A stretch of DNA of 64,000 nucleotides, taken from NCBI GenBank assembly GCA_020725115.1, contig DYFR01000013.1:23650-87649 (forward strand). Reading direction: 5' to 3'. Of this stretch, positions 37,794 through 45,555 are shown piece after piece. Below the pieces are notes generated by a model. It searched no databases and was not told where the DNA came from. It worked only from the letters and a program-made list of their open reading frames with translations. The DNA is from Thiohalomonas denitrificans (GTDB lineage: Bacteria > Pseudomonadota > Gammaproteobacteria > Thiohalomonadales > Thiohalomonadaceae). Positions within the stretch are counted from its first letter, which is position 1; each line of letters starts with the position of its first letter. Position numbers and translations under genes: made by a program.

Positions 37794-40262
37794 CTAATGC
37801 ACACCCTTGGTGTTGAGGTGCGGTCCATATTCGCGATCAGATACCTTGATATGCTGGGTCAGCCAATCGACAAGAAAGCTAAGCAACTCATTTAGAATGC
37901 CGGCATCCCCGCTTTCATAGCGTGCAAGGAAGCCCCTGACCTGTTCCGACAGCCGCTTGTGGCCCGCCTGGTGTTCCGTGAAGCCGGGATAACCGGTTTC
38001 ACGCATCATCTTCTCCTCATAGGCGAAGTGATGCTCGGTGTAGTCAATCAGCCCTTTAAGTACGCGGCCGAGTATCCCCGCACCACGGCGCATGGTCATT
38101 TCATGGTGCAATTCGTTGACAAGCTCCACCAGGCGCTGGTGTTGACGATCAATTTCTTCCACACCGACCCGGAATGATTCATCCCACACAAAGAGTACAT
38201 CCTGGGCCATACGTCGGCGCTCCGCCGCTACCGCAGCCTCATCAATGCTGAATCTGTTAAGCAACAGATTCATTTCAGAAGTCAGTGCGGTGACCTTGGC
38301 ACTGGCGGCAGTCGATTCCTGCGCCGTAAGTGCCGTTCTTTCCGCCAAACCGGACAGGTTGATAACGTTACGATTAATCTCTTCCGAGACCGCACCTTGC
38401 TGTGTAGATGCTGTAGCCACCTGGGCATTCATGGCATTGATCTTGGCCACGGCGGCAGAAATGTCATGAAACGCCGCACCAGCGGCGCGCACCTTTTCAA
38501 CGCCACCGCTCGCATATTGCGCCCCCCGCCCCATGACCTCGACCGCTTCACGGGCACCATTCTGCAGCCGCACGATCATCTCCTGTATTTCAAGGGTAGA
38601 CTCCCTGGTTTTGTGGGCAAGGGAACGTACTTCATCGGCAACCACCGCAAAACCACGGCCCTGTTCACCAGCCCGCGCAGCTTCTATGGCGGCATTAAGC
38701 GCCAGCAGATTAGTCTGATCCGCCACACCACGAATCACCTCGAGAACCCGACTGACTTCCTGATTGTCTTTGTCCAGTTTCGTGATCACATCCGAGGCCT
38801 GGCGAACCTCGACATCAAGACGGTCTATGGCCGTGACCGCTTCATCGACAACGACCTTGCCCTGTTCCGCGGCCGCCTCCGCCTCCCGTGCAGCATCCGC
38901 CGCATCCGATGTATTACGCACCACCTCCTGAACCGCTGTAGCCATTTGGTGGATGGCCGTCGCAGCCTGATCAACCTCACGCATCTGGTTATCCACACCA
39001 TCCGCCGTCTGCTGCGAGGCCTTGAACATATTCTGAGACACATTAGACAGGTGGTTATTGGCCTGCTGCACCGCATACAGCGCCGTGTTCAGGCTGTCGC
39101 CTACCGCATTGACCGAGGCCGCAATCTGCGCAGTTTCATCTTGCGTCTTGAGTTCAAGACGCGCCGTCAGGTCGCCATCAGCCAGACGCTCCGCTGTAAC
39201 ATGCAAGCGGCCAATGGTCTCCGCCAATGCCAGATAGAGGCCTGTCAGCAGATAGATCACCGTGAACAAAATAGTGGCCACAACAATATAGGCCAGCCGC
39301 TCCATTCGGGTACCTGCCTCGCCGCGTTGCGCAAGCAGCTCGTCCAGCAGTGGCAGCGCCGTATCATACAGCGCGAGCGAATCCGTGATGGCAGCGGTAC
39401 CGGCGGAAAAATATTCAGGCGCGCTTATCCTGATCGCTGCGGCGTTAAGCACATCCACCTCCGTCAGACGAAGAAAGGTCTCTGCCGCAGCAATTGCCCG
39501 ATCGCTTTGTGCACGCAGACGCGGCGCCAGTTCCGGCGCCACTTCAAAGATGCGTCCCATTTCAGCGGAGACAGTATGGTGAGCGGCACGAATCTTCTCG
39601 CGCAGCAAGGAGAGACGCAACCGTGCTTCGGGACTCACGGATTTTTCCGCAACCACTCCCGAACCGAACCCGCGTGCCTGGCCAATATTTTCCACTAACG
39701 AGGGAAGTCCATCGGTAAGCGTATTAACCAGATTGTGTGTCGTGAGTATGGGATCGAGCACGAGTTGTGAACGCTCACCGACCTTGGTAATACTGTCTAT
39801 AACTGCAGCTATGAGTTCAGTATGACGGGTGAACGCCGTATCAGCATCCAGGTCGAAGGCCTGCTGCTCCAGGCGGCTCCAGCTTAGTTCAAGACTGCTC
39901 GCCTGCTCATTGATACCAAGTCTGTGATATTGCGTGACCGCATTCTTCAGCTGCACAAAATCAGCGGTAATCGTCCTGCGCTCTGCGACGATGCGATCCC
40001 GAAATGAGGCATCACCTCTCAAATAGGCATTGGTCATGCCCCGGTGCTGCGCCACATGCTGAAGCAGGCCGCGTAATGGCTCGATCAATGCGATGCCGCT
40101 ACGCTCATTCTCGATTTGCAGGTTGTCACGCTGTATATCCGAGATGACCTTATATCCCAAGAGAAACATTGGAATCATGGCCATCACCAGCACTATGGTG
40201 AATTTTCCCCGGAAGCCAAACCGGTTCATCAAGGCGATCGCAGGTATGAATATGGCGCGCAT
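37794..40262 (-). CDS. Methyl-accepting chemotaxis protein with C-terminal hemerythrin domain
   Basis: The 822-residue protein has a membrane helix at about 15-35, a long all-helical periplasmic sensor (about 40-330) resembling the NIT nitrate/nitrite-sensing fold, a second helix at about 335-358, HAMP, an MCP signalling hairpin (tip EVVRNTSDAADAA through GRGFAVVADEVRSLA, complete), then a hemerythrin domain (about 690-815) with ligands DRQHQRL, HHFAYEE, EHQAGH and HIKVSD. The hemerythrin would sense oxygen or NO in the cytoplasm, so two sensory inputs feed one receptor. It sits in the hotspot between the intact slt and the extra slt tail. Lower GC than neighbours is noticeable. Confidence 0.9.
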   Translation of the reverse strand: MRAIFIPAIALMNRFGFRGKFTIVLVMAMIPMFLLGYKVISDIQRDNLQIENERSGIALIEPLRGLLQHVAQHRGMTNAYLRGDASFRDRIVAERRTITADFVQLKNAVTQYHRLGINEQASSLELSWSRLEQQAFDLDADTAFTRHTELIAAVIDSITKVGERSQLVLDPILTTHNLVNTLTDGLPSLVENIGQARGFGSGVVAEKSVSPEARLRLSLLREKIRAAHHTVSAEMGRIFEVAPELAPRLRAQSDRAIAAAETFLRLTEVDVLNAAAIRISAPEYFSAGTAAITDSLALYDTALPLLDELLAQRGEAGTRMERLAYIVVATILFTVIYLLTGLYLALAETIGRLHVTAERLADGDLTARLELKTQDETAQIAASVNAVGDSLNTALYAVQQANNHLSNVSQNMFKASQQTADGVDNQMREVDQAATAIHQMATAVQEVVRNTSDAADAAREAEAAAEQGKVVVDEAVTAIDRLDVEVRQASDVITKLDKDNQEVSRVLEVIRGVADQTNLLALNAAIEAARAGEQGRGFAVVADEVRSLAHKTRESTLEIQEMIVRLQNGAREAVEVMGRGAQYASGGVEKVRAAGAAFHDISAAVAKINAMNAQVATASTQQGAVSEEINRNVINLSGLAERTALTAQESTAASAKVTALTSEMNLLLNRFSIDEAAVAAERRRMAQDVLFVWDESFRVGVEEIDRQHQRLVELVNELHHEMTMRRGAGILGRVLKGLIDYTEHHFAYEEKMMRETGYPGFTEHQAGHKRLSEQVRGFLARYESGDAGILNELLSFLVDWLTQHIKVSDREYGPHLNTKGVH

Positions 40263-40318
40263 AGTTATGTATTTTTATTTCGAGCCCATTGATTGGCCTA
40301 CGCATCCATCTGGATACG

Positions 40319-40346
40319 TAATTCCACCATAGACAACATGGAATTA
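40319..40346. promoter_or_regulatory. Inverted repeat upstream of the chemoreceptor gene
   Basis: TAATTCCA and TGGAATTA form a perfect eight-base inverted repeat around a 12-base spacer, about 57 bases upstream of the receptor's start codon. It may be an operator; no known regulator matches. Confidence 0.35.
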
Positions 40347-40486
40347 ACCGGTCGCCAATAGCCTTTGTAACCGGCCGTCAAGAAACGTTAATTATCAATA
40401 TTGAACTACTGTGCTTTCTTACCGTACCCGAACGCCTTCCCCAGGTGTATACCACTTAGGTGGCATTTCAGATGAGTCATGGCTGA

Positions 40487-40540
40487 ATCCGGCTGCGTGA
40501 GTGCATGCCGGTGGTGCAGAAGGAAGTGCCGAAGGGATAG
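40487..40540 (+). pseudogene. Second copy of the slt 3' end
   Basis: Fifty-four bases encode IRLRECMPVVQKEVPKG and a stop, against IRLRERMPVVQKEVPKG at the end of the intact slt (37689-37742). The differences are mostly at third positions (CGT/CGC, GAG/GAA, CCG/CCC, GGA/GGC, TAG/TAA), with one Cys/Arg change. Homology stops sharply at both ends. It is a relic of a diverged slt allele, not a recent copy of the local gene. Confidence 0.85.
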
Positions 40541-40620
40541 ACAGAGAGACGGTGTGACGGAAGTTCAGTCTGCCACCTGGTGTTTCCGCCCTGCTGCGCA
40601 GCAGGAGAAACTTCGCCGTT

Positions 40621-40708
40621 CCGTAGGATGGGTAGAGCGCAGCGAAACCCATCAGTAGAAATATGCCAGGTGCGCCTGAGGGTTTCGCTGCGCTCTCCCA
40701 TCCTACAG
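40621..40708. repeat. CCGTAGGATGGG inverted-repeat element
   Basis: Arms CGTAGGATGGGTAGAGCGCA and the reverse complement TGCGCTCTCCCATCCTAC (about 28 bases each) enclose a 29-base loop. It is a MITE-like palindrome without coding capacity. A perfect CCTGCTGCGCAGCAGG palindrome lies just before it. I see nothing else identifiable from 40709 to 40947. Confidence 0.8.
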
Positions 40709-40947
40709 TTGCTTTTCGATTTCTATTGGAAATAGTGGTATGACGTTCCCCCAATTATTCCGTTCAATTTACAGTCTCATGGCAAATGGCAAGACCCGAC
40801 CCTCTGATTTTCGATAGAAAACCGTGGTCTGTCCCCGATTATTTTCGATTATTTAAGAAAATACCGGCCGTGCCGGTACGATTCGGCGCTTGATGAGGCG
40901 CTGGTGTCGACGATTTGCTCATGTTTGGTTACTTATTCAGAGCATCC

Positions 40948-41115
40948 TTAGAACAATAATGCGTGATGGATCGGATGCGAACTGTCATACGTATCCTTCA
41001 ATAGCCTTGCCAGTTCCCATGAAAAGTGATGACCTTTGTTTTTCATTAAACGAAACTCATCTGAATGAGAATCCCTATCTATCGTAGTTCTTTGCAGCAT
41101 ACTCCTAAAGCTCTC
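40948..41115 (-). pseudogene. Detached C-terminal part of the nucleotidyltransferase gene
   Basis: Removing the IS3 element and one copy of its 3-base target duplication (CTC) joins the nucleotidyltransferase frame to an open frame here of about 55 codons: it reads ...EESFRSMLQRTTIDRDS, then FRLMKNKGHHFSWELARLL, and ends HPIHHALLF followed by TAA. The frame is exact and the composition matches the upstream gene. This fragment has lost its start and is not expected to be expressed on its own. Confidence 0.85.
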
Positions 41116-41179
41116 TGATCCTGCCCCGACTCCCCGGACACCCGGTTAAGAGAATAAACTCTTGACCCGAGGTGAACAA

Positions 41180-41479
41180 ATGAAAGCAAAGCAGCAAGGT
41201 GAGAAGAAGGCCCGCAAGCAGTACAGCGCGGAGTTCAAGGAACAGGCGCTCAAGCGGGCCGAGAAGGACGGTGTAGCCGCGGCCGCGCGGGACTTGGGGC
41301 TGGCAGAAAGCCAGATCTATGGCTGGCGTCAGCGGCGCCGGTTGGAGGGGCTGACCACCGAGGAACAGAAGCTCCAGCACGCCGAGTTGGCCCGGCTGAA
41401 GCGGGAGCTGGCCCGGGTGGAAGAGGAAAACGCCTTCCTAAAAAAAGCGACGGCGTACTTCGCCAAGCAGTCGAAGTGA
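41180..41479 (+). CDS. IS3-family transposase OrfA
   Basis: About 99 residues from MKAKQQGEKKARKQYSAEF: an N-terminal helix-turn-helix (FKEQALKRAEKDGVAAAARDLGLAESQIYGWRQ) and a leucine-zipper C-terminus (EEENAFLKKATAYF). It binds the element's ends. The run AAAAAAAG near 41440-41447 is a typical -1 slippage site; after slipping, the frame continues KSDGVLRQAVEV into orfB to make the OrfAB transposase. Confidence 0.93.
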   Translation: MKAKQQGEKKARKQYSAEFKEQALKRAEKDGVAAAARDLGLAESQIYGWRQRRRLEGLTTEEQKLQHAELARLKRELARVEEENAFLKKATAYFAKQSK

Positions 41480-42336
41480 GGTACGCCATGATTCGCCGCC
41501 ACGAGGAGAATCATGCGGTTGCACTGATGTGCCGGGTGCTGGATGTGTCGCGCAGTGGCTACTACGACTGGCGCAACCGGCCGCCGTCAGCGCGGGCGCA
41601 GGCCAATCAGCGCCTGACGGACGATATCCGGCGGATACACGAAGAGCACAAGGGCCGTGTCGGCGCGCCGCGTGTCACCCGGCATCTGCGGGAGGAAGGG
41701 CAGCGCGTGGGGAAGAACCGGGTCGCACATCTGATGAGCTCCAACAGCCTGCGCGCCAAGGCGGCGCGCAAGTACAAGGCGACGACCCACTCCAACCACT
41801 CCCTGCCGGTAGCGCCCAACCTGCTGGAGCAGGACTTCAGCGCCACGGCGCCGAACCAGAAGTGGGTGAGTGACATTACCTACATCGCCACCGACGAGGG
41901 CTGGCTCTACCTGGCAGTGGTGCTCGACCTGTACTCACGTTTAGTAGTCGGATGGGCCATGTCGGAGCGCATGACGGCCAGGCTGGTCTGTGATGCCTTG
42001 CAGATGGCGCTGTGGCGCCGCAAGCGGCCCCGTGGCGTCATCGTCCACTCCGACCGCGGCAGCCAATACTGCTCAGGCGACTATCAGCGTCTACTGCTGG
42101 AAAACGGCCTGGTGTGCAGCATGAGCAAGAAGGGCGACTGCTACGACAATGCCGCCATGGAGAGCTGGAACCACAGCCTCAAGGTCGAGGCTATTCACGG
42201 CGAACGCTTTATCACCCGGCAAGTCGCCAAAGACCATGTGTTTGAATACGTCGAAGTCTATTACAATCGGAAACGCCTGCACTCGCGCCTGGGCTATCTC
42301 TCGCCCGAGGCATTCGAGCTGCGGTATGTGGCTTAA
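41476..42336 (+). CDS. IS3-family transposase OrfB (DDE integrase domain)
   Basis: The 286-residue frame overlaps the orfA stop as GTGA and is normally made as an OrfAB fusion. The rve integrase core shows the DDE triad: Asp in KWVSDITYI, Asp in VHSDRGSQYCS and Glu in NAAMESWNHSLK. An HTH_21-like region precedes it. No internal stop or frameshift is seen, so the element looks active. Confidence 0.95.
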   Translation: MRYAMIRRHEENHAVALMCRVLDVSRSGYYDWRNRPPSARAQANQRLTDDIRRIHEEHKGRVGAPRVTRHLREEGQRVGKNRVAHLMSSNSLRAKAARKYKATTHSNHSLPVAPNLLEQDFSATAPNQKWVSDITYIATDEGWLYLAVVLDLYSRLVVGWAMSERMTARLVCDALQMALWRRKRPRGVIVHSDRGSQYCSGDYQRLLLENGLVCSMSKKGDCYDNAAMESWNHSLKVEAIHGERFITRQVAKDHVFEYVEVYYNRKRLHSRLGYLSPEAFELRYVA

Positions 42337-42363
42337 CTGAGTGTCCGAGAAACCGGGGCAGGA

Positions 42364-43137
42364 TCACTCCTCCCCCATGCTCTCGATGAAAGCATCGTAT
42401 GAGTCCAGCGCCTTATTCGCATGATCTCCACAAATCGATTCCAATCTTGTTATCGGCGTTTTCCTAAGCATGTCAATCAACACACGTCTTTTCTCTTTAT
42501 AAGTATGTTGTGCAGTTTCCGCAACAGCCAGGACCCCACTGAAGTACATTAATTTTCTTGAGAACAGCAACTTGATATTTCTATCTCCCCAAGACTTGCC
42601 GCCCTCTGATGTTTTGTATTCAAAATCTACACATATCGTTCTGTAATATCTAACCAAGTCGTTCAAGAGGAACCGGCAAATCTGATGGTCGGTGATTTTA
42701 CTCTTTACGTATACATCAACTAGCGCAGTAAATAGTTCAAAAAAAAGATCTTCGTTATATAACCACTCACTCTCAAGAAGAAATAGAAGCCTCCTCGTAA
42801 GCGACTCCCCATCGTCATCAAACCCGCCAAGATTGGACGTTAAATCTTCATGGCGCTGAACAGCATTAAATGCCCCTCCCTGCGACGGGTTCCGCACGCC
42901 GTTCTCTTCTAATACTTTTTCAACGATATCTCTTATAGAACCGTCTCGGCTCTCGTCAAAATCCTTGACTAGTACAAAGAAATCAAGATCAGACTGATTC
43001 GATGCCTCTCGTCGCGCGAAAGAGCCGACTGTTACAACGGAAACTGTTCTATCAGCAAAATTACTCGACAACCTTTCTCGAATATTTTTTATCATTCCAT
43101 CAGAATAATCTGAGGCTTTCTCCAGATTCTCCCTCAT
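42364..43137 (-). CDS. Nucleotidyltransferase-fold protein, truncated by IS3
   Basis: The 257-residue frame has a pol-beta-type nucleotidyltransferase motif at about residues 37-60: VGSFARREASNQSDLDFFVLV (GS, then D-x-D), followed by an all-helical region like DUF294/HEPN-type helpers. Its stop TGA is the end of the IS3 right inverted repeat; the original C-terminus of about 50 residues is in frame at 40948-41112. It overlaps the end of the upstream HD gene by 38 bases, so the two are coupled. GC is much lower than in neighbouring core genes, a sign of transfer. Function is unknown; a defence or toxin-antitoxin role is inferred. Confidence 0.8.
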   Translation of the reverse strand: MRENLEKASDYSDGMIKNIRERLSSNFADRTVSVVTVGSFARREASNQSDLDFFVLVKDFDESRDGSIRDIVEKVLEENGVRNPSQGGAFNAVQRHEDLTSNLGGFDDDGESLTRRLLFLLESEWLYNEDLFFELFTALVDVYVKSKITDHQICRFLLNDLVRYYRTICVDFEYKTSEGGKSWGDRNIKLLFSRKLMYFSGVLAVAETAQHTYKEKRRVLIDMLRKTPITRLESICGDHANKALDSYDAFIESMGEE

Positions 43138-44221
43138 TACTCCCTCCTTTGGACGTCCGAAAGATATAAGAACATTCTTCCTTTACCTGCAAATAACGTC
43201 TTTCTATAGAATATAGGTTCTCCAACTCAACGTTCTCATCAATGACAAATCTTCGCTGAACAAAAGGTATTTCTGCTACACCATCCAACAGTTCACTTGG
43301 TTCAACAGACGCCAAGCGATCTAGTTTACAAAACAGCCCCGGGTGCCTACTCCTTAACTCAGTCTCCGTTATGTAGTAATCATCATTATTGAACTGCTCC
43401 ATATTCCTTTTCATATATTCTTGACATATATAGTCAGCGAGCACACCCAATCGATTAGTAATAAGATTCGAATAGACCGAATCTTTCAATCGCCAAAATT
43501 GGTCAAGAATAGGCACAGACTCTTCATTACGACGCATTAACGCAGCAAGCACTTCTCCAGGTGGGAAGAAAATATGATTTTTAAAAACATATGTACTTGA
43601 CCGCAAAATTGCCTCGATAGTGTCGATGTTTATGGAATAAGAAAATAGCTCTCTCAAACTAGCTGGACCAACACCATCAATCGTTGCCAATACCTCAAAC
43701 GGGTTAACATCCCTGTCTCTAAGAATTTTATGCACACCAACTCCAATTTTTACCTCCCCCTTTATAATTCTCTCACTTGCGACGTGGTGACCTATATTAA
43801 GTTGCTGTTTAAATACTGATTCCAAGCTATGAGAGAGAGGAGCATGCCCTATGTCGTGCAGAAGCGCCGATACAACAGCCAGACGAGACTCGCCTTTGTT
43901 TAGGTCTCGCTCTCGGGAGAACTGTAGGGCAAGACGAGCAACCCCGAGGCTGTGTTGAAATCTGGTGTGGCGTTTATTTGGCTTTTGACCATCGGGATCA
44001 ACCACGTAGTCAATAGCACCAAGAAAGTGTATTTTTTTAAGCCGCTGGAATGCATTTGAATTAATGATCTCTAAAAAAAGATCATCAACCCCGAATATCA
44101 GTTCTATATCATTCGTAGTAATTTCATATTCGTGATGTAAAACCACGCTCTGACGAGAAACAATCAGCTTCTCATTATTTATTCTGTCAATGAACCTTTT
44201 GTATTCAGGCGTGTAATACAT
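43100..44221 (-). CDS. HD-domain phosphohydrolase (dNTPase/SAMHD1-like)
   Basis: The 373-residue protein has an HD domain with FQRLKKIHFLGAIDYV, the first His in RHTRFQHSLGVARLA and the metal pair in LLHDIGHAPLSHSLE, the order seen in dGTPase/SAMHD1-type enzymes (H...HD...D). It therefore probably cleaves a nucleotide phosphate. The C-terminal third (SNLITNRLGVLADYICQEY onward) is unlike housekeeping dGTPase. It is AT-rich, lies upstream of and overlaps a nucleotidyltransferase gene, and has a palindromic operator candidate and terminator upstream, all typical of a mobile defence cassette. Confidence 0.8.
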   Translation of the reverse strand: MYYTPEYKRFIDRINNEKLIVSRQSVVLHHEYEITTNDIELIFGVDDLFLEIINSNAFQRLKKIHFLGAIDYVVDPDGQKPNKRHTRFQHSLGVARLALQFSRERDLNKGESRLAVVSALLHDIGHAPLSHSLESVFKQQLNIGHHVASERIIKGEVKIGVGVHKILRDRDVNPFEVLATIDGVGPASLRELFSYSINIDTIEAILRSSTYVFKNHIFFPPGEVLAALMRRNEESVPILDQFWRLKDSVYSNLITNRLGVLADYICQEYMKRNMEQFNNDDYYITETELRSRHPGLFCKLDRLASVEPSELLDGVAEIPFVQRRFVIDENVELENLYSIERRYLQVKEECSYIFRTSKGGSNEGESGESLRLF

Positions 44222-44262
44222 ACACTTCTATATTCGCTATCAATAGGTGCAGATAGTTAGCA

Positions 44263-44281
44263 GATCGATTTGTAATCGATC
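44263..44281. promoter_or_regulatory. Palindromic operator candidate upstream of the HD gene
   Basis: GATCGATT-TGT-AATCGATC is a perfect eight-base inverted repeat about 42 bases upstream of the HD gene's start. Both arms contain GATC. It could bind a dimeric repressor, but no regulator gene is in the cassette. Confidence 0.45.
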
Positions 44282-44285
44282 CCCA

Positions 44286-44328
44286 GAAAAAGAAACAGCG
44301 CCCCATCCGGTAGCGCTGTCTCTTTTTA
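44286..44328. terminator. Bidirectional terminator hairpin
   Basis: ACAGCGC and GCGCTGT form a stem with A-rich (AAAAAGAAAC) and T-rich (CTCTTTTT) flanks, so it can act on both strands. It would stop transcripts from the HEPN/MNT side before the HD gene. Confidence 0.6.
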
Positions 44329-44390
44329 CACCCAATTCGTCCATGAGCACAAATCCTGTGTGGTTGCTGTATAAGGTGACTGGCTCCCCT

Positions 44391-44557
44391 TACCCTAGCC
44401 CTAGGCCACATGCTCCCTTCGTGGCCAACCAACTACATCCCTGTAGTCGTCTCACTGGGGAGAGAGGACTATTGATCACCCCTCACCCTAGCCCTCTCCC
44501 TGAGGGAGAGGGGACTGCCTGCCTGGGTTAAGCGGTCTTCTTCGCCTTACTCCTGAG
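44391..44557 (-). pseudogene. Second copy of the E2-E3 3' end and its downstream region
   Basis: On the minus strand 44528-44554 encodes RSKAKKTA plus a stop, as at the end of the E2-E3 gene (RSKAKKTA, stop at 45556). The two share 19 identical consecutive bases, with silent changes in the last codons (ACC/ACG, GCT/GCC, TAA/TAG). The adjoining downstream sequence is also similar: GGCCACATGCTCCCTTCGTG against GGCCGCATGCTCCCGGCGCG at about 45480, and CCAACCAACTACATCC against CCAACCGACTACGTCC. A REP is inserted within this copy. It is a diverged allele remnant. Confidence 0.7.
44479..44514. repeat. REP (CCCTCTCCCTGAGGGAGAGGG family)
   Basis: CCCCTCACCCTAGCCCTCTC followed by CCTGAGGGAGAGGGG; the inner CTCTCCCTGAGGGAGAG is a perfect hairpin. 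Confidence 0.85.
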
Positions 44558-44604
44558 AGAGCTACGAGGGTCAGGTCTTGCCTTTTGCCATCTGCCCGCA
44601 ACAC

Positions 44605-44967
44605 TTACTCATCCTGCAGTAACGCAACAAACCGAGCTGCCTCGCTCACCGCCCGCTCCGCATCTGCCTGTGGTATGAGTTCCAGCGTGTAGTCCGCCGC
44701 AAGACGCAAATTTTCGAGACGAGACAGCACCGCGCCTTGATCAGGCTTTAGCGGCCCGTCCTTCACATAGTGTTTTGAAAACTCGGCGATCAGACCGTGA
44801 TGCGTCTTTGGCCGCGGCAACCCCTTGGCATCGAGCATGGCCCAGGCGGCGTAGTACACCGCATAGTAGGCGCGGTCGGCGGCGGTTTCGGTGTCGTTGC
44901 TGGCGAGTGCCCGCTTGGCGGCTTCCAACGCTCGTTCTGCCTTGTCCCTAAGGCGCGTGTCCGTCAT
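44605..44967 (-). CDS. HEPN-domain protein (UPF0332-like) of an MNT-HEPN pair
   Basis: The 120-residue all-helical protein has the UPF0332 pattern ALASNDTETAADRAYYAVYYAA, GLPRPKTHHGLIAEF and a final long helix. HEPN proteins paired with minimal nucleotidyltransferases are usually the toxin (RNase) side, but the canonical R-x4-6-H RNase motif is not evident here, which fits the UPF0332 branch. Its start overlaps the MNT stop by four bases. High GC shows it is unrelated in origin to the AT-rich HD cassette next door. Confidence 0.82.
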   Translation of the reverse strand: MTDTRLRDKAERALEAAKRALASNDTETAADRAYYAVYYAAWAMLDAKGLPRPKTHHGLIAEFSKHYVKDGPLKPDQGAVLSRLENLRLAADYTLELIPQADAERAVSEAARFVALLQDE

Positions 44968-45311
44968 AGCTGGACGCCTTCATCCTGTACGGCCTTGAGC
45001 AGATTTGCCGCATGGGAGGTATCGGGATGCTCCGGGCTGCCTTTGAACACCCAGGGCTGGATGAGCAGGCCATCGTGGAGAAAGACCTGGTAGGCCTCGT
45101 CGGCGATGTCCATCTGTTCGCGGATGGGATCGTCGCTGTCGGCGATGAAGACGGCGACGTCGGCATCGCTGTCGGGGCGGTGGTCGCCGCGGGCGCGGGA
45201 GCCGAACAGCACCATGCCGCGCAAACGGGCGCCGTAACGCCGGGTCAGCAACGCGCGGAAGCCGGCCAGGGCCGTGCGGGTTTGCGGGTCGATGGTGGAT
45301 GAGTCGCGCAT
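44964..45311 (-). CDS. Minimal nucleotidyltransferase (MNT) of an MNT-HEPN pair
   Basis: The 115-residue protein has the MNT core LRGMVLFGSRARGDHRPDSDADVAVFI, with GS and D-x-D metal residues. In characterised MNT-HEPN systems the MNT inactivates the HEPN toxin by nucleotidylation. It precedes the HEPN gene with a four-base overlap. The pair sits between the second E2-E3 tail copy and the true E2-E3 end. Confidence 0.88.
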   Translation of the reverse strand: MRDSSTIDPQTRTALAGFRALLTRRYGARLRGMVLFGSRARGDHRPDSDADVAVFIADSDDPIREQMDIADEAYQVFLHDGLLIQPWVFKGSPEHPDTSHAANLLKAVQDEGVQL

Positions 45312-45386
45312 TGGGGTGATGCCGCCGTGTTGGTCAGGGTCGAATATGGGATAAAGGTGGCGGGGGCGTCAAGTTGGTGATTTGAT

Positions 45387-45420
45387 CCCCTCTCCCTAAC
45401 CCTCTCCCTGAGGGAGAGGG
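45387..45420. repeat. REP (CCCTCTCCCTGAGGGAGAGGG family)
   Basis: CCCCTCTCCCTAACCCTCTC followed by CCTGAGGGAGAGGG, in the same orientation as the copy at 44479. The two flank the MNT-HEPN pair as direct repeats. Confidence 0.85.
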
Positions 45421-45430
45421 AACTAAATGA

Positions 45431-45461
45431 AAACGGCGGCCTATGGCCGCCGTTTGCTTTT
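45431..45461. terminator. Terminator of the pyruvate dehydrogenase operon
   Basis: A perfect 11-pair stem AAACGGCGGCC-TAT-GGCCGCCGTTT followed by GCTTTTT on the plus strand and TTTTC on the minus strand. It lies about 95 bases after the E2-E3 stop. Confidence 0.75.
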
Positions 45462-45555
45462 TGCCCCTCACCGGCCCTGGGCCGCATGCTCCCGGCGCGG
45501 CCAACCGACTACGTCCTGTAGCCGTCCCCGCGTAGCAGGGAGGGAGTAAGCGGGA

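Larger units (their letters stand above)
41116..42366 (+). mobile_element. IS3-family insertion sequence, apparently complete
   Basis: The ends are imperfect inverted repeats TGATCCTGCCCCGACTCCCC and TGATCCTGCCCCGGTTTCTC (reverse complement of the right end), extending over about 35 bases. A 3-base direct repeat CTC flanks the 1251-base element, as usual for IS3. It holds orfA and orfB with a -1 frameshift site. It is inserted in the nucleotidyltransferase gene, whose stop codon it now supplies. Confidence 0.95.

Noticed and set aside
40894-40916. AGGCGCTGGTGTCGACGAT is nearly identical to part of the hemerythrin coding region of the chemoreceptor (about 38130).
   Set aside because: Only about 20 bases match, and in-frame extension hits a stop at once; chance similarity cannot be excluded, so it is not called a gene remnant.
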